64,000 nt of DNA. Origin: JBAYST01 sp034932745 (GTDB lineage Bacteria; Bacillota_I; Bacilli_A; RFN20; CAG-826). This document shows positions 36,179 through 44,582 of the stretch, piece by piece; positions within the stretch are counted from its first letter, which is position 1, and each line of letters opens with the position of its first letter. The notes under the pieces are model-generated. The model worked only from the letters and a program-made list of their open reading frames with translations. It was not told the origin of the DNA and ran no database searches. The stretch is from contig JAYFOJ010000002.1 of NCBI GenBank assembly GCA_034932745.1, forward strand, positions 62,001 through 126,000, written 5' to 3'. A program made the position numbers and the translations under genes.

Positions 36179-37615
36179 TTAATAAGCTTTTGCGAAGAGA
36201 ACAACTTTGGTTGCTTTCTTACCACAGATAGGACAAACATCGCCGAATGGTTCTTGATTAAACGGCATACATCTAGCAGTGGCATTTGTGAGTTCTTTAA
36301 TCTTGGTTTCACAAGCCTCATCACCGCACCACATCATCTTCGCGTAGCCACCTTTATCTAAAGCGGCTTTTAATTCTTCTAAAGTATGAACTTCTGTTAC
36401 GTGATCTAATAAATAACGATGAGCTTTTTGATACATTTCTTTATGTATTACGCGTAGGAGAGACTCAACTTTCTCCACCAGTTCATCGTTTTTAACAATA
36501 ATCTTTTCGCCAGTATTTCTTTTTCCTAAAACAACATGGCCATTTTCGATATCGCGTGGTCCAATTTCAACTCGTAATGGAACGCCTTTCATCTCCCAGT
36601 CAGCAAATTTCCATCCTGGTGTCTTATCGCTATCATCTAATACGACTCTAAAACCAGCCTCTTTTAATTTGTCCGCGATTGCTCTAGCGGCAGGAATGAC
36701 TCCTGGTTTTTGTTGTGCTACTGGAACTACGACGACTTGGATTGGAGCAACATAAGGAGGTAGCACTAAACCATTATCATCTCCGTGAACCATGATAATC
36801 GATCCTAATAATCTAGTAGATACACCCCATGAAGTTTGATAAGGGTGTTCGAGTCTTCCTTCCTTCGATTGGAATTGAACTCCGAAGGCTTTAGCAAATC
36901 CTTGACCAAAATAATGGGTTGTGCCGCTTTGAAGAGCCTTTCCATCTGGCATTAGAGCTTCGATTGAATATGTTTCTTCTGCTCCAGCAAATTTCTCTTT
37001 ATCTGTTTTCCGACCTTTCGTAAACGGTATCGCTAATAAGTCTTTGCCTAATTCATCATATATTTCAAGCATTGATAAAGTTTCAGTTCTCGCTTCGACT
37101 TCGCTCGCGTGCATTGTGTGTCCTTCTTGCCAAAGGAACTCGCTTCCTCTTAAAAATGGTCTTGTTGTCTTTTCCCATCTAACGACTGAGCACCACTGAT
37201 TATATTTCTTTGGTAAATCGCGATAAGACGAAATGATCTTCGCGTAATGTTCACAGAACAATACTTCTGATGTCGGTCTAACGATCAATCGATCTTCTAG
37301 TTCGTTTTTACCGCCAATAGTGCAAATCAAAGTCTCTGGTGCAAAGCCTTCTACGTGTTCTTTTTCTTTATTAAAGAGTGACTCAGGAATCACTAAAGGC
37401 ATGTAGCAGTTCTCATGTCCAGTTTCTTTAAATCTCTTATCGAGATATGATTGGATTTGTTCCCAAATAGCGTAGCCATATGGTCGATAGATAATAAACC
37501 CTTTAACGGACGAATAATCCATCAATTCTGCTTTCATGCAGACATCGGTGTACCATTGGGCAAAATCGTCTTCTTGACGAGTTATTGCGTTGTTTTTGAT
37601 TGTTTTGTTTTCCAT
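36179..37615 (-). CDS. proS: Prolyl-tRNA synthetase, archaeal/eukaryal type
   Basis: 478-aa class II synthetase that charges tRNA-Pro. Motif 2 region VVRWEKTTRPFLRGSEFLW, motif 3 region with GVSTRLLGSIIMVHGDD, an HGTP anticodon-binding domain (about 285-390), and a C-terminal zinc-type domain with CGDEACET and CPICGK. The absence of the editing insertion and the short length place it in the archaeal-type ProRS group found in mycoplasmas and some Bacillota rather than the 560-aa bacterial form. GGGAG precedes the ATG. It follows the degenerate GGDEF-EAL gene by 12 bases, so they are probably co-transcribed. Confidence 0.95.
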   Translation of the reverse strand: MENKTIKNNAITRQEDDFAQWYTDVCMKAELMDYSSVKGFIIYRPYGYAIWEQIQSYLDKRFKETGHENCYMPLVIPESLFNKEKEHVEGFAPETLICTIGGKNELEDRLIVRPTSEVLFCEHYAKIISSYRDLPKKYNQWCSVVRWEKTTRPFLRGSEFLWQEGHTMHASEVEARTETLSMLEIYDELGKDLLAIPFTKGRKTDKEKFAGAEETYSIEALMPDGKALQSGTTHYFGQGFAKAFGVQFQSKEGRLEHPYQTSWGVSTRLLGSIIMVHGDDNGLVLPPYVAPIQVVVVPVAQQKPGVIPAARAIADKLKEAGFRVVLDDSDKTPGWKFADWEMKGVPLRVEIGPRDIENGHVVLGKRNTGEKIIVKNDELVEKVESLLRVIHKEMYQKAHRYLLDHVTEVHTLEELKAALDKGGYAKMMWCGDEACETKIKELTNATARCMPFNQEPFGDVCPICGKKATKVVLFAKAY

Positions 37616-37627
37616 TTTACTTACTCC

Positions 37628-39385
37628 CTAAGCATATTTATCAATGCTTGCTAATTTATCTAGTTTCTTCTTTTCTACTGGAAGAACCATTTCGTTTGAT
37701 TGAGCGATGACATCGCTAGAAACCAAATACACGCCTGATTTGATAATCAGTTCGACTTCTTGCCATCCTTCAGGGGCTGAGGCAATAATCGGCTTCTCGT
37801 ATTTTAATAAACTTTCGATTAAAGTTCTAATAGAAAGACGTGATAAACCAGATTTTTTTAATTCGTTAGTCATGCTAGTACCAGCGACGAAATAGTCAAA
37901 GTTGTTATAAATAGCCGGATCGAGAAGCAAGTTCTTATCGATCATCGTTAACGCTAATTCGTATCCAAGAAGGTGAAGTTTCACCAAATACTCGTTTAGA
38001 GCCTTCGTATTAGAGGAGTTTTGATTAAACTCTTGTTCTTCAAAAACAAGGACCAAACGAACTCTACTCTTTCCTGATATCTGTGGAATAATTGTTTCGA
38101 TATTTTTAAAATCGAAAACCGATACCGGATAAAACAAGCGACAATCTTTATCGAAGTTTTGATCTGCGAAACGGTTAATCACATTTTTTGCAACGACAGA
38201 GAATAATTCACGCGATTTAGAACACTGATTAGCGTATTTCATCATCTCGTTATAACCACTAAAGGCTGCGCCATATGATTTGATGTATGTGAAATACCCA
38301 GGAATTTTTTTTGCTTTAACATCGACGATTGGACGGAACAAATAACGAAGTTTGTTCTCTTTGATAAGAGATTCGATTTGTTCCTTGTAACGGTCGTTTG
38401 CAAGAGCAGGAACCGCGGTTTTTTCGTAAAAGTAGATTTGTTCACCTTTTTGGTCTGCGACTAGCGAAGCCTCTTGAGCGTGTCTTACAATTGCGTCGAA
38501 ATCTTGAAAGAACTGACTGTTTTCAACGACGCCAATCGTGAATTTAATAAAAGTTTGGAAACTATTAATCGAAATACTTCTAGTGATTTCTTCTGCAATA
38601 GACGAAGCTAAACGAAACGCTTCTTCTTTTGTGTCTAGCCTTAAATCGACAAGTAACATTTCGCGATTATTAATATCGACAAGTTGACGTAATCTCACTC
38701 GATCTAGAGCAAAAGGATAAACGCTATTCTTAAGTGTCAATATCATGAATCTTTCTTCTTCGTCGTTATCAAATGCCCTCTGACTGACATTTAAAAAGCG
38801 AATCGAGAAAGTATATCCTTTAGGAGATTTATACTTTGAAATAATTGAAGCCATCGCTCCTCTAGTTACTTGACCAGTTGGAAGACCAGTAATCTTCTTC
38901 TTTCTTTTCATCTCACTATGTGGGGTGATGTATTTTAGCATTTTGCTTTCGAGATGGATTAGACCCTTTTCTGGATGGTAGTCTACTAGTTTAAGAAGCG
39001 AGAAAAGACTACGCTTTGAATGTCTTAAAACGATGTCTGCTTCTAAATATGTTTGAACCTTTGAATGATCGACGCAGATTTGAAAAATCCAATTCTTCAC
39101 TTTTTCTTTGTCGTCTTCGTGAAATCGGAGATAAAAAGATGCTAAATCCATGGTTTTTTTGTTTTTGATATCGCTACGGTTAAAGTACGTGACTAAGTTT
39201 TTTTTCGCATCGATAATGAAAATTCGAGTTGTATTAGACTCGACTTTAATTTGCTCAAAGTAGTTCTTTTCGCTAGCTTCTTGGTAGAAGAATGTGAGAA
39301 TAAAAAACGTTAAAAGGAGGAGGGAACCGACTAATATTACGAAGAATACGATGAATTCAACATTATGAAAGTTAAACCATTCCAT
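37628..39385 (-). CDS. Membrane protein with degenerate GGDEF and EAL domains
   Basis: 585 aa. One membrane helix (about 12-33), a PAS-like region (50-150), a GGDEF-like domain (about 165-315) that starts ITGLPTG as in diguanylate cyclases but reads VDINNREMLLVDL where YRLGGDEF is expected, and an EAL-like domain (about 335-560) with FRPIVDVKAKKIPGYFTY where the Glu-Ala-Leu motif should be. Metal-binding residues of both domains are absent, so it should neither make nor degrade c-di-GMP; a binding or scaffold role is possible. TATAAT lies 7 bases before the ATG and there is no ribosome site. Confidence 0.8.
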   Translation of the reverse strand: MEWFNFHNVEFIVFFVILVGSLLLLTFFILTFFYQEASEKNYFEQIKVESNTTRIFIIDAKKNLVTYFNRSDIKNKKTMDLASFYLRFHEDDKEKVKNWIFQICVDHSKVQTYLEADIVLRHSKRSLFSLLKLVDYHPEKGLIHLESKMLKYITPHSEMKRKKKITGLPTGQVTRGAMASIISKYKSPKGYTFSIRFLNVSQRAFDNDEEERFMILTLKNSVYPFALDRVRLRQLVDINNREMLLVDLRLDTKEEAFRLASSIAEEITRSISINSFQTFIKFTIGVVENSQFFQDFDAIVRHAQEASLVADQKGEQIYFYEKTAVPALANDRYKEQIESLIKENKLRYLFRPIVDVKAKKIPGYFTYIKSYGAAFSGYNEMMKYANQCSKSRELFSVVAKNVINRFADQNFDKDCRLFYPVSVFDFKNIETIIPQISGKSRVRLVLVFEEQEFNQNSSNTKALNEYLVKLHLLGYELALTMIDKNLLLDPAIYNNFDYFVAGTSMTNELKKSGLSRLSIRTLIESLLKYEKPIIASAPEGWQEVELIIKSGVYLVSSDVIAQSNEMVLPVEKKKLDKLASIDKYA

Positions 39386-39392
39386 GTAAGTA

Positions 39393-39398
39393 ATTATA
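39393..39398 (-). promoter_or_regulatory. -10 element, leaderless start of the GGDEF-EAL-like gene
   Basis: Perfect TATAAT on the minus strand with 7 bases to the ATG at 39385. Confidence 0.6.
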
Positions 39399-39518
39399 GC
39401 GACCCTTTATGAATTTTGCTATTCATAATTACTGCGTATATATGTAAGTCAAATCCGTTATTTTCAAAAGTTAATAATGGTAAATGTTACCAAAAGCGTT
39501 ACAACGTCATTGATATAA

Positions 39519-39546
39519 TAAAAAAAGTGCAGACCTAGTCTACACT
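39519..39546 (-). terminator. Terminator of tRNA-Ser(CGA)
   Basis: Minus-strand stem AGTGTAGAC/GTCTGCACT (one wobble), loop TAG, then seven T. Nearly identical to the terminator at 53155-53180. Confidence 0.88.
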
Positions 39547-39556
39547 ATTAAGTTCG

Positions 39557-39647
39557 TGGCGGAGGAAGAGGGATTTGAACCCACGCGAGACTTGCATCTC
39601 CTATCAGTTTTCGAAACTGACCCCTTCAACCACTTGGGTATTCCTCC
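39557..39647 (-). tRNA. tRNA-Ser (anticodon CGA)
   Basis: 91-base class II tRNA. Acceptor GGAGGAA/TTCCTCC, anticodon stem TCAGT/ACTGA around TTCGAAA (CGA), long variable arm, TTCAAAT T-loop, discriminator G and encoded CCA. Confidence 0.96.
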
Positions 39648-39661
39648 ATGAAGAGCGACTA

Positions 39662-39670
39662 ATTATATCA
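39662..39670 (-). promoter_or_regulatory. Extended -10 promoter of tRNA-Ser(CGA)
   Basis: TGATATAAT on the minus strand, 14 bases before the tRNA. It sits directly after the YitT gene's stop. Confidence 0.7.
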
Positions 39671-39676
39671 CACTAA

Positions 39677-40705
39677 TTAGCGAATCGGATTAATGAAAAA
39701 GTTACCGTAAATTTGTTGGAGATTTATGACTTCGACAAACGCATTTGGATCGGTCGCTTTTATTACATTGACAACCTTTTTTACTTCGGTTGAAGAAACC
39801 GCCATTGATAGGACGAATTTCTCTTTATGCGAATATCCGCCAATTCCTTTAGTAATCGTTAATCCGTGTGGGAAATTTGCAATTAGAACATCTGATAAAT
39901 GCTCGTCGTTAGTAATGATATCAACCCGTACTTTTTTGTTTCTAACATTAATTAAATCGATAATAATTGAAACAATTGCTAAATAGACAACTGCAAACAA
40001 GAAACCGAGGAGTTGATCTGACCACTTTAACGAACTGCCAGTTGTTCCTGTTAAACTACCAATAATACTCAAGATTGTGAATATTGTAATTACGCAGAAA
40101 TTAATACCTAATGCATACTTACCAACTGAAGTCGATTTTCTGACTGAAAAATAATAAGAAGCGATGTCGATTCCACCAGCAGAAAAATAACCAGAAAACG
40201 CAGCTGCGCTACTAAGTCCAGTGCATACTCCAGCAAATAAGGAACGCACTATTGTTTGATCGGCAATTAAAGGACTACTTGCGATATCTTTTATCCACTG
40301 AGCTTTTGTCGGATCAAAAACCGTCATAAATATAGCGGTCAATAAGACATTTAACGAAGTTAGTATTGAGAATCTTATTCCGATAAATCTAAATGAAAAA
40401 ATGATTAAAGGTAGGTTAATTCCGACGAATGCAATGGCGACAATAACCGCATGGTCTAGAGCTATGCCAAACATACTAAAAATCAAAGCAATAATTTGTG
40501 CAACGCCGGATGCTCCGCCAGTAATAATTGTTAAACCTACGCCTGGATCACCAGGAGTAATAAACGCCGAGAAACCAAAAGCAAACACAAATGATGAGAA
40601 CAAACATAAAATAAGTGCCCAAAAATAATCAAGAGCGAATTTTAGAACTGGGTGGTCGAATAGATAACTTTCGACTTTCTTCTTAATCTTTTTGTTCTTA
40701 TTCAT
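39677..40705 (-). CDS. YitT-family membrane protein
   Basis: 342 aa. Five or six helices with GFSAFITPGDPGVGLTIITGGASGVAQII and an internal repeat FSAGGIDIASYYFS, typical of YitT/DUF161. A cytoplasmic DUF2179 domain follows (about 250-335, VDIITNDEHLSDVLIANFPHG). Function is unknown; proposed as a small-molecule transporter with a ligand-binding tail. No clear ribosome site. Confidence 0.88.
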   Translation of the reverse strand: MNKNKKIKKKVESYLFDHPVLKFALDYFWALILCLFSSFVFAFGFSAFITPGDPGVGLTIITGGASGVAQIIALIFSMFGIALDHAVIVAIAFVGINLPLIIFSFRFIGIRFSILTSLNVLLTAIFMTVFDPTKAQWIKDIASSPLIADQTIVRSLFAGVCTGLSSAAAFSGYFSAGGIDIASYYFSVRKSTSVGKYALGINFCVITIFTILSIIGSLTGTTGSSLKWSDQLLGFLFAVVYLAIVSIIIDLINVRNKKVRVDIITNDEHLSDVLIANFPHGLTITKGIGGYSHKEKFVLSMAVSSTEVKKVVNVIKATDPNAFVEVINLQQIYGNFFINPIR

Positions 40706-40860
40706 AGATACGCAAGTGTATTTTATACATTTTATGGATAAAAAACAACGAGATTGTAGACAAAATACTAGACGAAAAAATGGACAATAATATTATTGAA
40801 AAGCCATAATGCAAATGATAAGATTATAACGCTATATGTTAATATAGGAGGCATTAAGAA

Positions 40861-41697
40861 ATGATAGTTTTAAAAGCGATAGGCAGATTCTTTGCCGCCA
40901 TTGGTAGATGGATTAGAGATACCGCGTGGGTTCAACCACTTCTTATAGTTGGTGGTATCTTTGCTCTTATCTTTTCCATTCCTTACATCGTAAAAGGAGT
41001 AAGTGGTTGGTTTGATAATGGTGGTAGTGCCGAAAACTACTATTCTAAGTACAAACTTTCACTAGATAATTCGGAAGACGGAACTAGCGATGCTGATAAA
41101 TTACTAAAATATATCGAAGCACGTGAAGATGGAACCGCCACCACCGATCAAATTAATACCTATGGTGATAAGTTTTTTCTTTCATTCGTAAAAACTGGAT
41201 GCGAAGGCTGTGAAGAAGCTCAACCAGGATTTGAAACACTTCAAAAGAACTGGAATACTTCTGGTTACACCATTGATGATGGAAAGAATTTCAAACTTTA
41301 TACAATCTTTGTCGATGAATCTACAGATGATACTTTGATTGGAACTCAAACTTCATTTAAACAATATTTCTATGGTCGTCATAGTGACTTCTTTGAACAA
41401 GCGCCAACTTTAGCCGAGAATCGCCCATATTTCAATAATTTAGGCGGTACGACTAGTGGCTATGGCCAACTTCTTCCTAATATCGGAGATGTCGAGGCTT
41501 TTCAAACCCCAACATCATTCTTAATCGATTGGTCATATGCCGAACATGAAACTTACGGTATTGCCGAAGTATTCTTCAATTACGATGGACGTCTTGGTCC
41601 AACCGGAGTAGCAGGCACTGATTCATATTCGCTCGCTGGAACATTGTGCGATGCTTGGAATCATAAAGGTATATTCGCTACTGGTTATAAGAAATAA
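40861..41697 (+). CDS. Membrane-anchored thioredoxin-like protein
   Basis: 278 aa. One membrane helix (about 25-45) after a basic amphipathic N-terminus, then an extracytoplasmic thioredoxin-fold domain with the CxxC site KTGCEGCEEAQ (about residues 118-122) and a cis-proline loop FQTPTSFLID. A late cysteine (CDAWN) lies near the C-terminus. Longer than simple thioredoxins by loop insertions. Likely handles disulfides outside the membrane. GGAGG ribosome site; single gene with its own terminator. Confidence 0.75.
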   Translation: MIVLKAIGRFFAAIGRWIRDTAWVQPLLIVGGIFALIFSIPYIVKGVSGWFDNGGSAENYYSKYKLSLDNSEDGTSDADKLLKYIEAREDGTATTDQINTYGDKFFLSFVKTGCEGCEEAQPGFETLQKNWNTSGYTIDDGKNFKLYTIFVDESTDDTLIGTQTSFKQYFYGRHSDFFEQAPTLAENRPYFNNLGGTTSGYGQLLPNIGDVEAFQTPTSFLIDWSYAEHETYGIAEVFFNYDGRLGPTGVAGTDSYSLAGTLCDAWNHKGIFATGYKK

Positions 41698-41711
41698 CAA
41701 AAAGAATTAAC

Positions 41712-41738
41712 AGCCACCGTTTGGTGGCTTTTCTTTTT
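41712..41738 (+). terminator. Terminator after the thioredoxin-like gene
   Basis: AGCCACC/GGTGGCT 7-bp perfect stem, loop GTTT, then T-rich tract. Confidence 0.9.
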
Positions 41739-41742
41739 CGTG

Positions 41743-41751
41743 TGATATAAT
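41743..41751 (+). promoter_or_regulatory. Extended -10 promoter, leaderless start of yfiH-like gene
   Basis: TGATATAAT ends 7 bases before the ATG at 41759, which is therefore close to the expected transcription start. No ribosome site. Confidence 0.7.
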
Positions 41752-41758
41752 TGAAAAT

Positions 41759-42490
41759 ATGAAATATATTGAATGGAATAAATTTAATAACATAAAAGCT
41801 TTTACCACCACTCGCGAACTGGGCAATGTCGGCTATCAAGTCGGAAATGACTATGAGTCTGTAAGAAAAGTTCGGACAACTCTTTCTCGTGACTTAAAAA
41901 TAGAAGAGAAGAATATAGTCTTTGTTCATCAAACTCATAGCGATATTATCAAAGAAGTAAATAATAAGGATTTAGGCAAGGGCATGCTTAGTTTTGAATC
42001 TGGGGTCGAGGCAGATGCCTTATATACAAAAGAAAAGGGAATCGCGCTAGGAATATTCCACGCTGACTGTGTACCAATATTCTTTTACATACCAAGCAAA
42101 GAAATAATCGGTATCATCCACGCTGGACACCAAGGAACATTAAAAAGAATCGCTGAGAAATCGATCGAATACCTAAATAAAAACGAAAAAGTAGATCCCA
42201 AAGATATTCACGTCTATATTGGACCGTCGAGAAAGTTTTTTAGTTATACAATAGACAAAGTAGATGAAGATTACATTATTTCAATCGGCTACGAAAAGGC
42301 GCTTAAGTTTAATGGCGATAAAGTTTTATTCGATGCCCCGCTAATGAACTATCTTCAACTAATAAAAGCTGGAGTAAAAGCAGAGAATATTTCTATTACC
42401 GACGAAGACACATACGATAATCCTCGTTTATATTCCGCGTATCAAAAAACGCCAGTCGGAAGAATGGCGTCTATTATATTAAGAAAATAG
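41759..42490 (+). CDS. YfiH/LACC1-family purine nucleoside phosphorylase (polyphenol oxidase family)
   Basis: 243-aa cytoplasmic enzyme. Family motifs: VHQTHSD, FHADCVPIFF (His and Cys metal ligands), IHAGHQGT (usually HAGWRG) and IGPSRKFFSY. Members cleave adenosine and inosine phosphorolytically; the family was once annotated as multicopper oxidase. The His-Gln replacement for Trp-Arg in the glycine loop is unusual but the metal ligands remain. Confidence 0.9.
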   Translation: MKYIEWNKFNNIKAFTTTRELGNVGYQVGNDYESVRKVRTTLSRDLKIEEKNIVFVHQTHSDIIKEVNNKDLGKGMLSFESGVEADALYTKEKGIALGIFHADCVPIFFYIPSKEIIGIIHAGHQGTLKRIAEKSIEYLNKNEKVDPKDIHVYIGPSRKFFSYTIDKVDEDYIISIGYEKALKFNGDKVLFDAPLMNYLQLIKAGVKAENISITDEDTYDNPRLYSAYQKTPVGRMASIILRK

Positions 42491-42495
42491 TAACT

Positions 42496-42969
42496 TTAGT
42501 GCTTTTTATTGAGTGCTTTTAATACAGGGGCTGGTACGAGCGAAGAAATATCGACTCCGTTTTCATATAGTTGAATAACAGTAGACGAATTAATAAACGA
42601 TGTTCCACTTCTACTCATGAAAAAGACAACATCAATTTTAGGGTTTGCAAATTCGTTAGCGGCAGCGAGTTGAAACTCGTATTCAAAATCCGTCACAGCA
42701 CGTAACCCTCTTATGAGATGAGTCGCGCCATGCTTTAATGCGTATTCAACAGTCAAACCAGTAGTCATATCGACTTCAACATTTCCGATTCCTTTAACCG
42801 AATCTTTAACGATTTGAAGCCTTTCTTCTGGTTTAAGACGAGAGGTTTTCTTTGGATTAACTGCGATTAAAACAATAACTTTGTCGAATACTTCTAATGA
42901 TCTTTTTAATATGTCGATGTGCCCATTAGTAATCGGGTCGAAGCTTCCTGGATAAACTGCTATTTTCAT
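42496..42969 (-). CDS. coaD: Phosphopantetheine adenylyltransferase
   Basis: 157 aa. Transfers AMP to 4'-phosphopantetheine in coenzyme A synthesis. YPGSFDPITNGHIDI contains the TxGH nucleotidyltransferase motif; IRGLRAVTDFEYE and the C-terminal SSTVIQ are typical. The start at 42969 has AGGAGGT, which overlaps the rsmD stop. A start at 42993 would add 8 residues read inside rsmD and is rejected. Confidence 0.96.
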   Translation of the reverse strand: MKIAVYPGSFDPITNGHIDILKRSLEVFDKVIVLIAVNPKKTSRLKPEERLQIVKDSVKGIGNVEVDMTTGLTVEYALKHGATHLIRGLRAVTDFEYEFQLAAANEFANPKIDVVFFMSRSGTSFINSSTVIQLYENGVDISSLVPAPVLKALNKKH

Positions 42970-42970
42970 A

Positions 42971-43504
42971 TTACCTCCTAAGAATAAAGACAAATATTTC
43001 GCCGTAGCGGTACTCTTTTATCGATGCGAATCGAAGATCTTTAAAATCGATTTGATGATCCGCTTCGCAAACAATTATAGCATTACTGGTAATGATTTCC
43101 TTTTCTTCCATCTTCCTTATTACATCTTTATATATATCCATTCGATATGGAGGATCGAGAAAAACCAAGGAGAATTGTTTAGAATTAGATGTTAAAAAAC
43201 TAGCATAATCTGTATTTATTACCATTGACTGACTGTTTATATCTAATGAATTGACATTGAATTTAATCGCCTCAATGGATTTTCTATAATTGTCGACAAA
43301 TGTCACGCTTTTAGAACCTCTTGATATTGCTTCTAACCCATACGCACCACTTCCGGCGAATAAGTCTAAAACATCTCGTCCGATGACATCGCTAGAAAGT
43401 GCATTGAAAATCGATTCTCTTATCCTATCTTTTGTTGGACGAACCATTTCATCTTCCGGAAAGACGATGATTCGAGAACGATAGATTCCACCCACGATTC
43501 TCAT
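42971..43504 (-). CDS. rsmD: 16S rRNA (guanine-966-N2)-methyltransferase
   Basis: 177 aa. MRIVGGIYRSR opening, RPTKDRIRESIFNAL, SAM-binding LDLFAGSGAYGLEAISRG and catalytic DPPY. Located as in Bacillus (ylbF...ylbH-coaD). Overlaps ylbF's stop by 4 bases. Confidence 0.95.
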   Translation of the reverse strand: MRIVGGIYRSRIIVFPEDEMVRPTKDRIRESIFNALSSDVIGRDVLDLFAGSGAYGLEAISRGSKSVTFVDNYRKSIEAIKFNVNSLDINSQSMVINTDYASFLTSNSKQFSLVFLDPPYRMDIYKDVIRKMEEKEIITSNAIIVCEADHQIDFKDLRFASIKEYRYGEIFVFILRR

Positions 43505-43866
43505 TTTCGATGTCCTTTACAAATATCAAAAACAAATTCATCGAACAATACTTTATTAATGTCGCTATATAAATTTCTTACTTCTTTGTATTTTTCTAAA
43601 TAATTTCTAACGACTGGAAGACTATCGAGTTTTTTCTTAACCTCATAGAGTTTTTTCTGAGCTCTTAGTGCTTCATCACTCTCGCGTCCAAATATTTTAA
43701 TCATGTCGCTATACTCACTAGCGGCAAGATCCTTTTGGTAAGACAATTTCTCTGCTTCGATATCGTCTTCCATTGCTTTTTCGGCTTTGATTAGTTCGAT
43801 AATCCTTTGGTCGTTTAAAAGCTCTTCTTTTAGTTCCACTGTTAATTTAAGAATTTTCTCATCCAT
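43501..43866 (-). CDS. ylbF: YlbF-family regulator
   Basis: 121-aa helical protein of the YlbF/YmcA (RicF/RicA) family, which in Bacillus forms a complex that adjusts RNase Y specificity. The symbol is based on pattern (AEKAMEDDIEAEKLSYQKDL) and on the ylbF-rsmD-coaD order. No other Ric-complex gene is nearby. Confidence 0.8.
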   Translation of the reverse strand: MDEKILKLTVELKEELLNDQRIIELIKAEKAMEDDIEAEKLSYQKDLAASEYSDMIKIFGRESDEALRAQKKLYEVKKKLDSLPVVRNYLEKYKEVRNLYSDINKVLFDEFVFDICKGHRK

Positions 43867-43941
43867 CGTTCTATAACTTTATCATTTAAATATGCTACAA
43901 TCAATCGAGGCATTAATATACAAATTAACTTGTGTTAATGA

Positions 43942-43947
43942 TAGAAT
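43942..43947 (+). promoter_or_regulatory. -10 element at the def start
   Basis: TAGAAT ends 5 bases before ATGATG at 43953. No ribosome site, so a leaderless start is likely. Confidence 0.5.
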
Positions 43948-43952
43948 CATTC

Positions 43953-44498
43953 ATGATGAAAATTAAAATTGTAAAAGACAACAAACCTTCACTAAGAAAA
44001 CCATGTTCGGTTGTGGATCTTCCTTTAACAAAAGAAGACTCTGAACTTTTAAAGAATATGACCGAGTATTTAAAACTTTCTCAAGATGAAGAATACGCTA
44101 AAAAACACAGCATAAGAGCTGGAGTTGGTTTAGCCGCACCACAAGTCGGTGTCAACAAAAGAATGTTTGTGGTTTATCTCAAAGATGAAGACAAATTGAT
44201 TCATTTAGAATTGGTAAACCCTAAAATAACTGAATTATCCGTCAAAATGTGTTCATTAAAAGGTGGAGAAGGATGTTTATCTGTCGATGGAAAGCACGAA
44301 GGATTAGTACATCGTCATTTTAAGATTAAACTCCACGCATTTAATCAAGTCAGCGGCATGGAAGAAGATATTGTATTGAGTGGATATCCTGCAATTGTTC
44401 TTCAACACGAGTACGACCATCTCGATGGAGTGCTATTCTATGACCGAATCGACATTATTAACCCATTCAGATTATTACCTAACGAAGTAGAAATTTAA
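43953..44498 (+). CDS. def: Peptide deformylase
   Basis: 181 aa. Removes the formyl group from nascent N-terminal methionine. All three motifs are present: GVGLAAPQVG, EGCLSVDG with the metal-binding Cys, and QHEYDHLDG with both His and the catalytic Glu. Insertions between motifs resemble type 2 enzymes of Bacillota. I start at 43953 (MMKIKI), or equally 43956; an upstream in-frame start at 43932 lies within the promoter. Confidence 0.95.
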   Translation: MMKIKIVKDNKPSLRKPCSVVDLPLTKEDSELLKNMTEYLKLSQDEEYAKKHSIRAGVGLAAPQVGVNKRMFVVYLKDEDKLIHLELVNPKITELSVKMCSLKGGEGCLSVDGKHEGLVHRHFKIKLHAFNQVSGMEEDIVLSGYPAIVLQHEYDHLDGVLFYDRIDIINPFRLLPNEVEI

Positions 44499-44582
44499 TT
44501 GTTTACTTTATTTTTTTGAATCATCATTTATAATGAATGTGCTACAAGCAACATAAAATAATCGCATTTTAGGAGGATTATT

